Shown here: piece by piece, positions 1 through 7,038 of the stretch
How positions within the stretch are numbered: the first letter of the stretch is position 1
Layout: the number at the start of each line of letters is the position of its first letter
Assembly: GCA_900538765.1 (NCBI GenBank)
Contig: UQAB01000002.1
Coordinates: forward strand, 62,001-126,000
Source: an uncultured Azospirillum sp.
Lineage (GTDB): Bacteria; Pseudomonadota; Alphaproteobacteria; RF32; CAG-239
Direction of reading: 5' to 3'
Length of the DNA: 64,000 bases
The notes under the pieces: generated by a model
Databases searched by the model: none
What the model was told of the DNA's origin: nothing
Seen by the model: the letters and a program-made list of their open reading frames with translations, nothing else
Made by a program: the position numbers and the translations under genes

Positions 1-619
1 GCGGTTGCGTTTCCTTTTTGAGCAAATCCCATCGCGGCAGGCCGATTTTGATGAGATTGTTCTTATCCCAGCCGAAACGTTGAAATATTTTACTTTCAGT
101 ATCAGAGCAAATTAAAAATTTATTAAATTTATTCGGGCTGAAATACCCGGTTGATAAAATGAATGTTTTTAGGAGTATGGAACCGTGGTCCGTATGAATA
201 TATGTAATATATTTATTTTTATATAATAATTCCGTGATTTTAGGACACAAATCACCGAAGGAAGTAATGACGGCTTTGGCGGAGAGGAGCTTGCGCCAGG
301 TCAAAAAGAAAAAATCAAAATTATTTTTCATGTCTTCTTTGCATGAGCGCTTCATGACCAGAATATTTTTTAATTGGTTTTCTTTTTTCAGTTTTTTATA
401 TAACGGGTTTTCTTTCCAGATGACATAGTATGATTTGATGCCGTGTTTTTGCATATATTGAAAAATGCAATATGTGTCGATACATTCGGCATTGGCTTCA
501 TACAAATTGTCAAACAAAATATAGCTGTCTTTTTTTAAAAACGGTTGAAGCTTTAAGAAAAATTTTCTAAGAAACTTGAATTTCTTTTTGTTCAAGTATT
601 CTTGTATTTTATTTTTCAT
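1..619 (-). CDS. CDP-glycerol glycerophosphotransferase-like protein (partial, N-terminal part)
   Basis: Reading the complement from an ATG at 619 gives an uninterrupted frame of 206 codons that runs off the left edge, so only the N-terminal part is present. The segments YITYIHTDHG and, near the edge, KIGLPRWDLL resemble the conserved HG and GLPR-D motifs of the TagB/TagF/CDP-glycerol glycerophosphotransferase family (PF04464), which moves polyol-phosphate units onto a surface glycan. The N-terminus (about residues 1-25) is lysine- and phenylalanine-rich without a signal peptide, as expected for a cytoplasmic membrane-associated enzyme. It is the last visible gene of the polysaccharide operon, starting 3 bases after the DUF4422-GT8 gene stops. 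The gene is AT-rich like its neighbours. The family call rests on motifs only; a related glycan phosphotransferase or glycosyltransferase is possible. Confidence 0.7.
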   Translation of the reverse strand, partial: MKNKIQEYLNKKKFKFLRKFFLKLQPFLKKDSYILFDNLYEANAECIDTYCIFQYMQKHGIKSYYVIWKENPLYKKLKKENQLKNILVMKRSCKEDMKNNFDFFFLTWRKLLSAKAVITSFGDLCPKITELLYKNKYITYIHTDHGSILLKTFILSTGYFSPNKFNKFLICSDTESKIFQRFGWDKNNLIKIGLPRWDLLKKETQP

Positions 620-622
620 GAA

Positions 623-2437
623 TTAACTCCGTTTATTTTTCAAAAAATACAGAAGATTTTTTATGAAATGTTTTTTTTCTTGTTTTGAATAAAATAAGAC
701 AAAAAATTTATTTCTTTTTAGTTTTCTTCGTAAGAACAGGAGTAGTATTTTGTGAGTATGGAGCAAGGCTACAGCATTATCAAGAACCGTTTGCGGAACA
801 TATTCCCAGAAATATTCGGACAGGACTTTATCTCGGTCTTTCCATGGTTTTATTGCTCCGGCAAAGTGAATTATTTTAGGTTGTTTTCTGGCTAGAATAT
901 ATTCCCGATAAAGATTTTGAGGGAGTTTTCCTTTCATGATTTCAGGATTTTGGATATACCAGACGTGGTTCCATTCTAAGGGGAGAAATCTGACTTTATA
1001 TTCAGCTACCGTATTCAAAACATCTTGATCAACAAAAATAGGATTTCCTATTTCTTTTAATTTTTTCATACAGATATTTAAAAAATCAATTTTTTTAAGT
1101 TCTTCAATGTTAAACAGCATAACCCCAGCTTGGAACAGGTTTTCTCGCGGATTTTTTATTCCACAAGTGTATCTGAAATAGTTCTCCAGAAAAATACCGT
1201 CTTTAGTGATTTTATTATTAAACAGGTCGTAGGTTGAATAGACGTTACGGCAGACACCAAACCAGTTTTTATCTAAGTCTGTATCATAAAGTTCAGCGAC
1301 ATCACTGTTAATTGCAATGTCACAATCAAGATACAGAATTTTTTGGAAGTCTTTAAACAGGATAGGGATAAAAAATCTGAAATACGTTTCCGGACTGAAA
1401 TATTTGTTTATGGTGAAATCTTCAAGGCGAATATTTTCCTGTATCAGAATTTTTTCTAAATTGATAAATTCAATTTTAACATTATCTGTTTGCAAATTCA
1501 GTATATAATCTTTGTTGGCCGACGACATTCCATTTTCAAGGATGTATGTATTATACATTCTGTTAAGAGATGCATTTTTTATAAGCGAATTTATTGCAAC
1601 AGTAAGGTATGGCGCATAGGTGTTGTTACAGGAAAAACATATGTTAATTGGATGTTTGGTTGCGGGAATATATGATGTTATATCCATTCTTATCATAAAT
1701 TGTGCAAATCGGTATTTTTCTTTCATTTTTTTCATCAGAAATATGCTGGTTAAATATTCAGCAGTATATCCGCAGGCTCGTACTGATATTAAGTCATTAT
1801 AATTATATTTTATTTGTTTATGCTGAGCAAATAAAACTGAAAATATATATTCACAATATTCAAAAAATAATTTTTTTGACATAATAAACATATTAGAAAA
1901 TATTATGTTATTCTGCTGTGAGAATTCCTTTGCACATTCTGCATATTCTTTATTTTGATATAGAATATTCATAGCTATGCCTAAATTTTTAAAACACTTG
2001 GTTATGTATTCGTTAAAATCTTTATATTGATCAAGGAATGAAAATTTAGAAAATGTTTGGCAAATAAAATCTTTATTATCAATAACTTTGTTAATATTCT
2101 CTTGTGTTTGATAAACTTCCGGTTCTAAACTAAACACTCTTCTGTAATGCATCAATCCGATATAATCTGGATTACCGAGTTTGTCATAATTTTTCCAAGC
2201 CCAATAGATTGCAGTCATTTCATTAAAAAAACGATTGAGATGAGAGATATTATCGCCGGTATCGTCACCGATCATATTGTCAAGCATCCACTGATAGTCC
2301 GAAGAGGACAGGATTCCGTCTTTTGATGTTTCACATCCCAAGCTTCTTCCTAGGTGTATGGGGACGAGGACATCACTTTTTAATAAGGGAGCCGGTTTAT
2401 GATAGGCTACAAGTATTTTGACATTTTTTAGGGACAT
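623..2437 (-). CDS. Two-domain glycosyltransferase: DUF4422 fused to GT8
   Basis: 604 residues with two glycosyltransferase-like domains. Residues about 5-255 match DUF4422 (VPIHLG near 25, GDDTGDNIS near 58, LMHYRR at 95-100). Residues about 263-540 are a family 8 glycosyltransferase: INICFSCNNTYAPYLTVAINS, the metal-binding DxD as DCD at 371-373, FQAGVMLFN near 435, and the closing IIHFAG...KPW at 522-532. The C-terminal 40 residues are basic and hydrophobic, probably a membrane-contact tail. The enzyme should add two sugars, or one sugar with a second binding role, in cytoplasmic glycan assembly. I chose the ATG one base after the upstream stop, with AAAGGA ahead of it; an ATG 12 codons earlier would overlap the upstream gene. 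Donor and acceptor sugars cannot be read from the sequence. Confidence 0.85.
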   Translation of the reverse strand: MSLKNVKILVAYHKPAPLLKSDVLVPIHLGRSLGCETSKDGILSSSDYQWMLDNMIGDDTGDNISHLNRFFNEMTAIYWAWKNYDKLGNPDYIGLMHYRRVFSLEPEVYQTQENINKVIDNKDFICQTFSKFSFLDQYKDFNEYITKCFKNLGIAMNILYQNKEYAECAKEFSQQNNIIFSNMFIMSKKLFFEYCEYIFSVLFAQHKQIKYNYNDLISVRACGYTAEYLTSIFLMKKMKEKYRFAQFMIRMDITSYIPATKHPINICFSCNNTYAPYLTVAINSLIKNASLNRMYNTYILENGMSSANKDYILNLQTDNVKIEFINLEKILIQENIRLEDFTINKYFSPETYFRFFIPILFKDFQKILYLDCDIAINSDVAELYDTDLDKNWFGVCRNVYSTYDLFNNKITKDGIFLENYFRYTCGIKNPRENLFQAGVMLFNIEELKKIDFLNICMKKLKEIGNPIFVDQDVLNTVAEYKVRFLPLEWNHVWYIQNPEIMKGKLPQNLYREYILARKQPKIIHFAGAIKPWKDRDKVLSEYFWEYVPQTVLDNAVALLHTHKILLLFLRRKLKRNKFFVLFYSKQEKKHFIKNLLYFLKNKRS

Positions 2438-2438
2438 G

Positions 2439-3653
2439 TTATTTTTTTCCTTTAATATGTTTAATGAAAGCAAAATTATTGTTATCGGAACGTAAATTGG
2501 GGATAGAAATATCGGCAGGAAGAATATTATATTTCCATAAAACGTAACAAAAGCTCAGTTGATCCCTTTTTGAATAATATTTAACCAAATACCACCAATC
2601 TTCCATAATCTTGTCTATGTCTTTACTGTTATGCTTTCTGTAAAGACAGTTATTTTCCGTAAAACCGTAATTAGGGGGGAAATGGTCGCATTGAATTAAT
2701 GTTTTTAATCCTTCAAGCAGATGTTTAGAATCTACAGAAACGTTAAGTGCCCATTCAAAATGTTTGTAAATACAGTTTGTTGAAAAATGTTTGGGGACAA
2801 TTAGCGGCTTGTTTTGAGCTTTGATGAGATCAAAGATGTATGGTGTCAGGATATTTATATTGCCATCGACATAGAGAGATTCTTCATATTCAGGCAGGAC
2901 AATATGGCAATTAATTTTATAATAACGGTTTATTCTGGTATCATCAAGATTTTTATTCTCAATAAGGCGGACTTCCCAAATCCCGGTATCTTTTTTCAGC
3001 AGTTCTGCATTGTCCGTAAAACAAATATAATCCCATTCCGGATTGATATATTTATGATTTATCAGTTGGTCATAGTCTCCCGTAATGCACGTGTAGACAG
3101 CTTTTGTCGCTTTTCTGTTTCTTTTATGGTTTTTATAACATGCAATTTCTTCTGCAGTTGAAGAATAGGGATTATGAAAGAAACAATAGCCACAAGAATA
3201 TCTGTTTTGATGCAGATAATGGATTAAAGGGCATATTTTTACATTGTTATATTCAGCCATATATTGGTTCGTATCAAATATGGCAGAAGGGTTAAGGCCT
3301 AGCAGCCAGCCGTAATGAATATAATGCTCAAGAGGCGAAATGTTATAAAATTGTAGATTAGGATATTCTTTTTTATAATACTCTTCATCAAAAAGGCCGT
3401 AACGCATAATTTCTTGTTTATATGTTTCCATTTGTGCAAGATTGCTTAGCTTGTTGATTTTTGAAGATAAATTATTAAAGAGAAATTCTGTTTTTTTATT
3501 TATGGCAGTTTCTGTATCTTTAATAAAAAAAAGAACTTCATTTATTTTATTGGATATTTCCTTCTTCTTATTTTTATAGGAAAAAATTTTTATTCCTAAA
3601 AAATAATAAACTTTTTTACCATTAGGGTATTTTTGTTTTTTTAATATCTTCAT
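2439..3653 (-). CDS. DUF616-type glycosyltransferase with N-terminal tag and coiled coil
   Basis: 404 residues. Residues 1-28 are a lysine/aromatic motif (MKILKKQKYPNG, then YFLGIKIFSYK) shared almost unchanged with the next upstream gene. A probable coiled coil (30-85) follows, then a repeat of the type seen in polysaccharide glycosyltransferases (LFDEEYYKKEYPN, PLEHYIHYGW, NPSAIFDTNQY, residues 87-148). The C-terminal part (about 184-404) resembles DUF616 (TOD1/MUCI70-like, PF04765): AVYTCITGDYD, YICFTDN, RINRYYKI and a YVDGNI motif near 261. The role is probably sugar transfer in surface glycan assembly, substrate unknown. Start: ATG preceded by GAGG; an in-frame ATG 16 codons earlier lies inside the upstream gene. 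There are 14 bases to the upstream stop, and the gene is AT-rich. Confidence 0.8.
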   Translation of the reverse strand: MKILKKQKYPNGKKVYYFLGIKIFSYKNKKKEISNKINEVLFFIKDTETAINKKTEFLFNNLSSKINKLSNLAQMETYKQEIMRYGLFDEEYYKKEYPNLQFYNISPLEHYIHYGWLLGLNPSAIFDTNQYMAEYNNVKICPLIHYLHQNRYSCGYCFFHNPYSSTAEEIACYKNHKRNRKATKAVYTCITGDYDQLINHKYINPEWDYICFTDNAELLKKDTGIWEVRLIENKNLDDTRINRYYKINCHIVLPEYEESLYVDGNINILTPYIFDLIKAQNKPLIVPKHFSTNCIYKHFEWALNVSVDSKHLLEGLKTLIQCDHFPPNYGFTENNCLYRKHNSKDIDKIMEDWWYLVKYYSKRDQLSFCYVLWKYNILPADISIPNLRSDNNNFAFIKHIKGKK

Positions 3654-3667
3654 TCCAACCTCAAACT

Positions 3668-4621
3668 TTAAATTATTTTTTTTGCGATTAAAACAATACA
3701 ATTTCCTTCGCTCTTATCATCTTTTGGCGCTTCCACAACTCCGTAATCATATTGAAAAAACAGTTTTTCGGGAACAAAACCTGCCGACCGAACCAATTCT
3801 GCTAATTCGTCGGGAGTGTAATGTCTGACATGGTGGGGATTACTTGCAGAAACAAAAGGATAAACATTTTCATTAGGCACGGAACAAATTAAAATTCCGC
3901 CGTCTTTTAATAATGAGCGGTAGTTATAAAGGAGTTCTTTTGTCGCTGAAATATGTTCTATTGTCTCAAAACTAACTATAATGTCAAAAAGTTTGCCTCC
4001 GGCGTTATATGTCAAAGCGTTTCCTTGTTGGTATATTATGTTTGATGCCTTGGGCAAAAAGATTTTTTGTGCAAAATTTATGGCTTCTTGAGATAAGTCG
4101 ACACAGGTGACGCTTTGGGCTTTTTGAGAAAGAATATAGCCGCCGCATCCGGTTCCGCAGGCAATATCCAGTACATCGGATGTATCTGTACATAAATCTG
4201 CCGCAAATTTATACCTGTAGTAGTGATCTTTAGCATATAATTCCGGAGAGAAAGAAATTTCTCTCTCATGTTTCAGGGTTTTATAATTGCAAAATTCAAG
4301 CCCGGTTAGATATTGCCATATAAAACATGTGGATTGCAAAATTTTTTGATTATATTTTTTGCTTTCTTCAAATTTATTTTTTAAATCTGCTTGTATTTTT
4401 TCGTTATGTTTTATAAAATTATTTAATGAATTAAAATATTCTTGATATTTTAAAATGTTATTTATTTGTTCTTGAAGACATTGATTTTGTTTTACAATAT
4501 TTTCCAAAATATGAAAAAGCATATTTTTTGTGTATCTTTTTTTATAAGAAAAAATCTTAAAACCAAGAAAATATATTTTTCTTCGTCCGTTAGGATATTT
4601 TTTCTTTTTTAATATTTTCAT
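3668..4621 (-). CDS. Class I SAM-dependent methyltransferase with N-terminal tag
   Basis: 317 residues. Residues 1-28 repeat the tag of the neighbouring glycosyltransferase (MKILKKKKYPNG, YFLGFKIFSYK; 21 of 28 identical by my count). Residues about 30-95 are lysine/glutamine/asparagine-rich and likely helical. The catalytic part starts near 125: DVLDIACGTGCGG (149-161) is the SAM-binding motif I, VTCVDLSQEAI the acidic-loop strand, then DIIVSFETIEHI and LKDGGILICSVPNE, typical of the Methyltransf_11/23 group. It probably O-methylates a sugar of the surface glycan. Start: ATG with GAGTGG ahead; it overlaps the end of the epimerase gene by 32 bases, so translation is likely coupled. The tag suggests that the methyltransferase and glycosyltransferase dock at the same place. 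Confidence 0.85.
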   Translation of the reverse strand: MKILKKKKYPNGRRKIYFLGFKIFSYKKRYTKNMLFHILENIVKQNQCLQEQINNILKYQEYFNSLNNFIKHNEKIQADLKNKFEESKKYNQKILQSTCFIWQYLTGLEFCNYKTLKHEREISFSPELYAKDHYYRYKFAADLCTDTSDVLDIACGTGCGGYILSQKAQSVTCVDLSQEAINFAQKIFLPKASNIIYQQGNALTYNAGGKLFDIIVSFETIEHISATKELLYNYRSLLKDGGILICSVPNENVYPFVSASNPHHVRHYTPDELAELVRSAGFVPEKLFFQYDYGVVEAPKDDKSEGNCIVLIAKKII

Positions 4622-5561
4622 ATTTCCACTCGATAAATTTGTTAATTCCATTTTCAAAAGATATTTTGGGAGAATAGTTCAGTAAATGTTTTGCTTTGCT
4701 TATATCTGCAACAGTTTTATCGACATCTCCCGGCTGCATGGGCAGTTTGTCAATCCCGGCTTTTATTTTTAATGCTTTTTCCAAGGTGCCAATCATTTCG
4801 CGTAGCGTTACCGGAGAGCCGCCGCCTAAATTGATTATTTCATAGTTGGTTTGATTGTAGTTTAAGGCTGCTTCTATTCCGGAGATTATATCGTCAATAT
4901 AAGTATAGTCCCGCATTGTGGAGCCATCACCGAACATGGGAATGGGCGTTTTTTCTTCAATTAGACGGGCGAATTTGTTTATGGCGAGGTCAGGTCTTTG
5001 CCGAGGTCCGTAGACTGTAAAAAATCTTAGGCAAATGATTTGCATATTATACAGGTGGCTGTACGTGTAGCATAATTGTTCACAGGCAGATTTGGTTGCG
5101 GCGTAAGGCGAAATCGGTTCTGAAACTTTTAGGCCTTCATGGAATTTATCAGCCTTACAATTGCCGTAAACTGAGCTTGAAGATGCAAAAATCATTTTTG
5201 AAACGTTATATTTCTTCATTAAATCTAAGATATTAACGGTGCCGACAATGTTGGTTTTAACATAATCTATCGGTGCTTCTATTGATGGGCGCACTCCTGC
5301 GCGAGCCGCCAGATGAATTATCGCATCAATTTTGTTTTCCCGGAATATCTTTTCCAGCGTATCTTTGTCTTCAATATCTGCCCGATATAATTTATAAGCA
5401 GGTGTACGGGAGGCTTGTAAGATATTTTTTTCTTTTAATGATATGTCGTAATAGTCGCTAAAATTATCTATGCAGATAATGTTTTTATCTTCCGATAAAA
5501 GCTTGTCTGCTAAGCTGGAACCTATAAATCCGGCACCTCCTGTAATTAGGATGTTTTTCAT
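4590..5561 (-). CDS. NAD-dependent epimerase, UDP-glucuronate 4-epimerase-like
   Basis: 323 residues, full length for an extended short-chain dehydrogenase. The N-terminus carries the Rossmann motif GGAGFIG (8-14). The segment HLAARAGVRPSIEAPIDYV and the FFTVYGPRQRPDLA block are characteristic of UDP-glucuronate 4-epimerases, which make UDP-galacturonate. The catalytic triad is visible as SSSSVYG and YAATK (Tyr and Lys). GDGSTMRDYTYIDDI is the conserved C-terminal domain motif. UDP-glucose 4-epimerase is a less likely alternative. It acts in the cytoplasm to supply an activated sugar to the operon's transferases. The start codon overlaps the stop of the resolvase-like gene (ATGA), so the two are translationally coupled. 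Confidence 0.88.
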   Translation of the reverse strand: MKNILITGGAGFIGSSLADKLLSEDKNIICIDNFSDYYDISLKEKNILQASRTPAYKLYRADIEDKDTLEKIFRENKIDAIIHLAARAGVRPSIEAPIDYVKTNIVGTVNILDLMKKYNVSKMIFASSSSVYGNCKADKFHEGLKVSEPISPYAATKSACEQLCYTYSHLYNMQIICLRFFTVYGPRQRPDLAINKFARLIEEKTPIPMFGDGSTMRDYTYIDDIISGIEAALNYNQTNYEIINLGGGSPVTLREMIGTLEKALKIKAGIDKLPMQPGDVDKTVADISKAKHLLNYSPKISFENGINKFIEWKYENIKKEKIS

Positions 5562-6145
5562 TGTATCTCCCTTTTTAGATGAAATTGTTTCTTTTTCAAA
5601 AAATTATACAGTGTTGTGCGGCTGACGTTGAGGCGGGCGGAAATTTCCCGGCGGGACAGACCCCGGGACAGCAGGTCGCGTATCTCTTCTTCCCGACCGT
5701 CGAGGCGTTTGGCAACAACGGCGTTCTTTTCCCGTCCGAGCCTGACCCCGGAGGCTTTCTTTTGCGCCAAGGCCCGGCTGGTGGTAACCGAAATTAATGA
5801 TTTTCTTACCGCCAGAGCCAGCGCCATGCCTTCCAGGACAAGGGCGCCCGCCGCGTCCGGCCGTATCTCGCAGTCTTCCGCCGCCGACAAAACCGTAATG
5901 CCGCTGTCCAGAAAGCTTTTCAGGTTGTCATGTATCTGGGACAAAGAACCGCCCAGGCCGGCCATACCCGCGACAACGAGCATATCCCCGGGGTGAAGCG
6001 CCTCCCTGTTCAGAAGCCTGATGTCGGAATAACTCAGCATTATGTCCGGCGTCAGGCCGCGTCGTCCCAGACAGTCCATAATCAGGTTATGCTGGCGGGT
6101 CAGCTCTTGCCGGTCTTCGGTTATTTTGATATAGGTTACAAGCAT
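5558..6145 (-). CDS. Serine-recombinase-like protein lacking the active site (putative DNA-binding regulator)
   Basis: 195 residues, the length of a small resolvase/invertase. The order matches the family: resolvase core (1-115), the long helix E region (TTSRALAQKKASGVRLGREK, 121-140) and a Hin-type helix-turn-helix (about 158-184, GLSRREISARLNVSRTTLYNFL). The catalytic residues are gone. By alignment from memory with gamma-delta resolvase, Arg8 is Lys7, the nucleophile Ser10 is Thr9, and the LDRLGR block with Asp67, Arg68 and Arg71 reads MAGLGG (61-66); the equivalent of Arg45 (Arg47) survives. Recombination is therefore unlikely and a DNA-binding role is inferred. It is the first gene of the polysaccharide operon, coupled to the epimerase, and the inverted repeats just upstream are plausible binding sites. 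Its base composition is more GC-rich than the sugar genes behind it. Confidence 0.75.
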   Translation of the reverse strand: MLVTYIKITEDRQELTRQHNLIMDCLGRRGLTPDIMLSYSDIRLLNREALHPGDMLVVAGMAGLGGSLSQIHDNLKSFLDSGITVLSAAEDCEIRPDAAGALVLEGMALALAVRKSLISVTTSRALAQKKASGVRLGREKNAVVAKRLDGREEEIRDLLSRGLSRREISARLNVSRTTLYNFLKKKQFHLKREIQ

Positions 6146-6170
6146 TTTTCACGTTACACCGTTAATGATT

Positions 6171-6275
6171 ATCGGTCATTTTTCGCAACCATAAAACGCA
6201 GTTTTAAATTCAAGATTTTACAATCATTCTTGACTATTATTTTTCTTTAATATATGTTTCTCATAAATGACCGAT
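6171..6275. repeat. Perfect 11-bp inverted repeat flanking a promoter
   Basis: ATCGGTCATTT at 6171-6181 and its exact reverse complement AAATGACCGAT at 6265-6275 enclose 83 bases. The left arm also sits in a smaller dyad, AATGA-N7-TCATT (6164-6180). The pair lies between the polysaccharide operon start and the terminator of the mfd operon. It could be an invertible segment or a pair of operator sites for the resolvase-like protein. Inversion cannot be shown from one sequence. Confidence 0.55.
6230..6258 (+). promoter_or_regulatory. Sigma70-like promoter inside the inverted repeats, pointing away from the polysaccharide operon
   Basis: TTGACT (6230-6235), a 17-base spacer and TATGTT (6253-6258) read on the plus strand. 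No gene lies downstream on that strand; a terminator follows within about 35 bases. I saw no comparably good promoter on the minus strand between the repeats. If the segment between the repeats inverted, this promoter would face the polysaccharide operon. Confidence 0.45.
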
Positions 6276-6291
6276 TTAGGTTTACATGATG

Positions 6292-6329
6292 AAAAACAGG
6301 CACTTCCCCGCGGAATTGCCTGTTTTTTT
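6292..6329. terminator. Bidirectional Rho-independent terminator
   Basis: AAAAACAGGCA pairs with TGCCTGTTTTT, with a further TTCC/GGAA pairing in the loop and T-runs on both sides. It ends the mfd operon on the minus strand and would stop transcripts from the plus-strand promoter at 6230-6258. Confidence 0.85.
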
Positions 6330-6344
6330 GTGGTGTTTCAAAGC

Positions 6345-7037
6345 TTAAAACTCAATATCAGGTTCTATACCGTAATCGCGGAGCGTCTGAAAAAGTTCCG
6401 CCAGATAAATCTTTTCGTCATAATGGACTGTCCCGTCGGTAATGCTGATTTTGACCGCTTCGCAGGCCAGGGCTTCAACCTCTTTTACTTCTTTGTGTTT
6501 CAGATTGTGCAACGCCTCATAAAAGTCATCTTTGGTCGGCGTCATTGACTTGACATAAGCATCAACGTACTGTTCGCTCATTACCACGCTTTTGGGCTGA
6601 CGGCGGCGGATGAAGTCGGACACGACATTGTTTTTGATGTTTTGCAGGCTGTTGTTAAGGCGGGCAAAAAACGCCAAAATAGTTACTTCGGCGCGCAGGC
6701 TCTCCAGGTAGCGAAAACTGTTTTCGATTTTTTCGCTTTTGGTTTCTTCCCGCGAGCGTTCCTTATGCTCCCGTTCCACCGACAGAAAATCCAGGCTGAA
6801 GACTTCCATGTCCTTATAATACCGACCGCTGTCCAAATCGTAAATATCATGGAAATAATTAGCATCGAGAATCCGGGTTTGGCGGGAATTGTAAAAATAA
6901 ACGTTGAAATAGCGGTTACTGCCTTTTTTCCAGATGTTCTTTATAGCAATGTCCTCTTCATGCAGCTGATTATTGAACAGGATATTCGCTACCAGATTAT
7001 GAAACGGAAGTTTGCAGGAAAGAACGTCTTCAGCCAT
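6345..7037 (-). CDS. TerB-like domain protein of unknown function, coupled to mfd
   Basis: 230 residues, no signal peptide or membrane segment. The middle (about 85-145) is rich in charged residues and likely helical. The C-terminal third (ITDGTVHYDEKIYLAELFQTLRDYG near the end) resembles the acidic helical pattern of TerB/tellurite-resistance-type domains, but the match is weak. The chosen ATG lies one base after the mfd stop (GTGTAAAATG), so it is probably translated by coupling; the longer frame that starts further upstream lies inside mfd. The gene is the last of its operon and ends just before the strong terminator. The specific function is not recognised; the link to transcription-coupled repair is only positional. 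Confidence 0.7.
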   Translation of the reverse strand: MAEDVLSCKLPFHNLVANILFNNQLHEEDIAIKNIWKKGSNRYFNVYFYNSRQTRILDANYFHDIYDLDSGRYYKDMEVFSLDFLSVEREHKERSREETKSEKIENSFRYLESLRAEVTILAFFARLNNSLQNIKNNVVSDFIRRRQPKSVVMSEQYVDAYVKSMTPTKDDFYEALHNLKHKEVKEVEALACEAVKISITDGTVHYDEKIYLAELFQTLRDYGIEPDIEF

Positions 7038-7038
7038 T

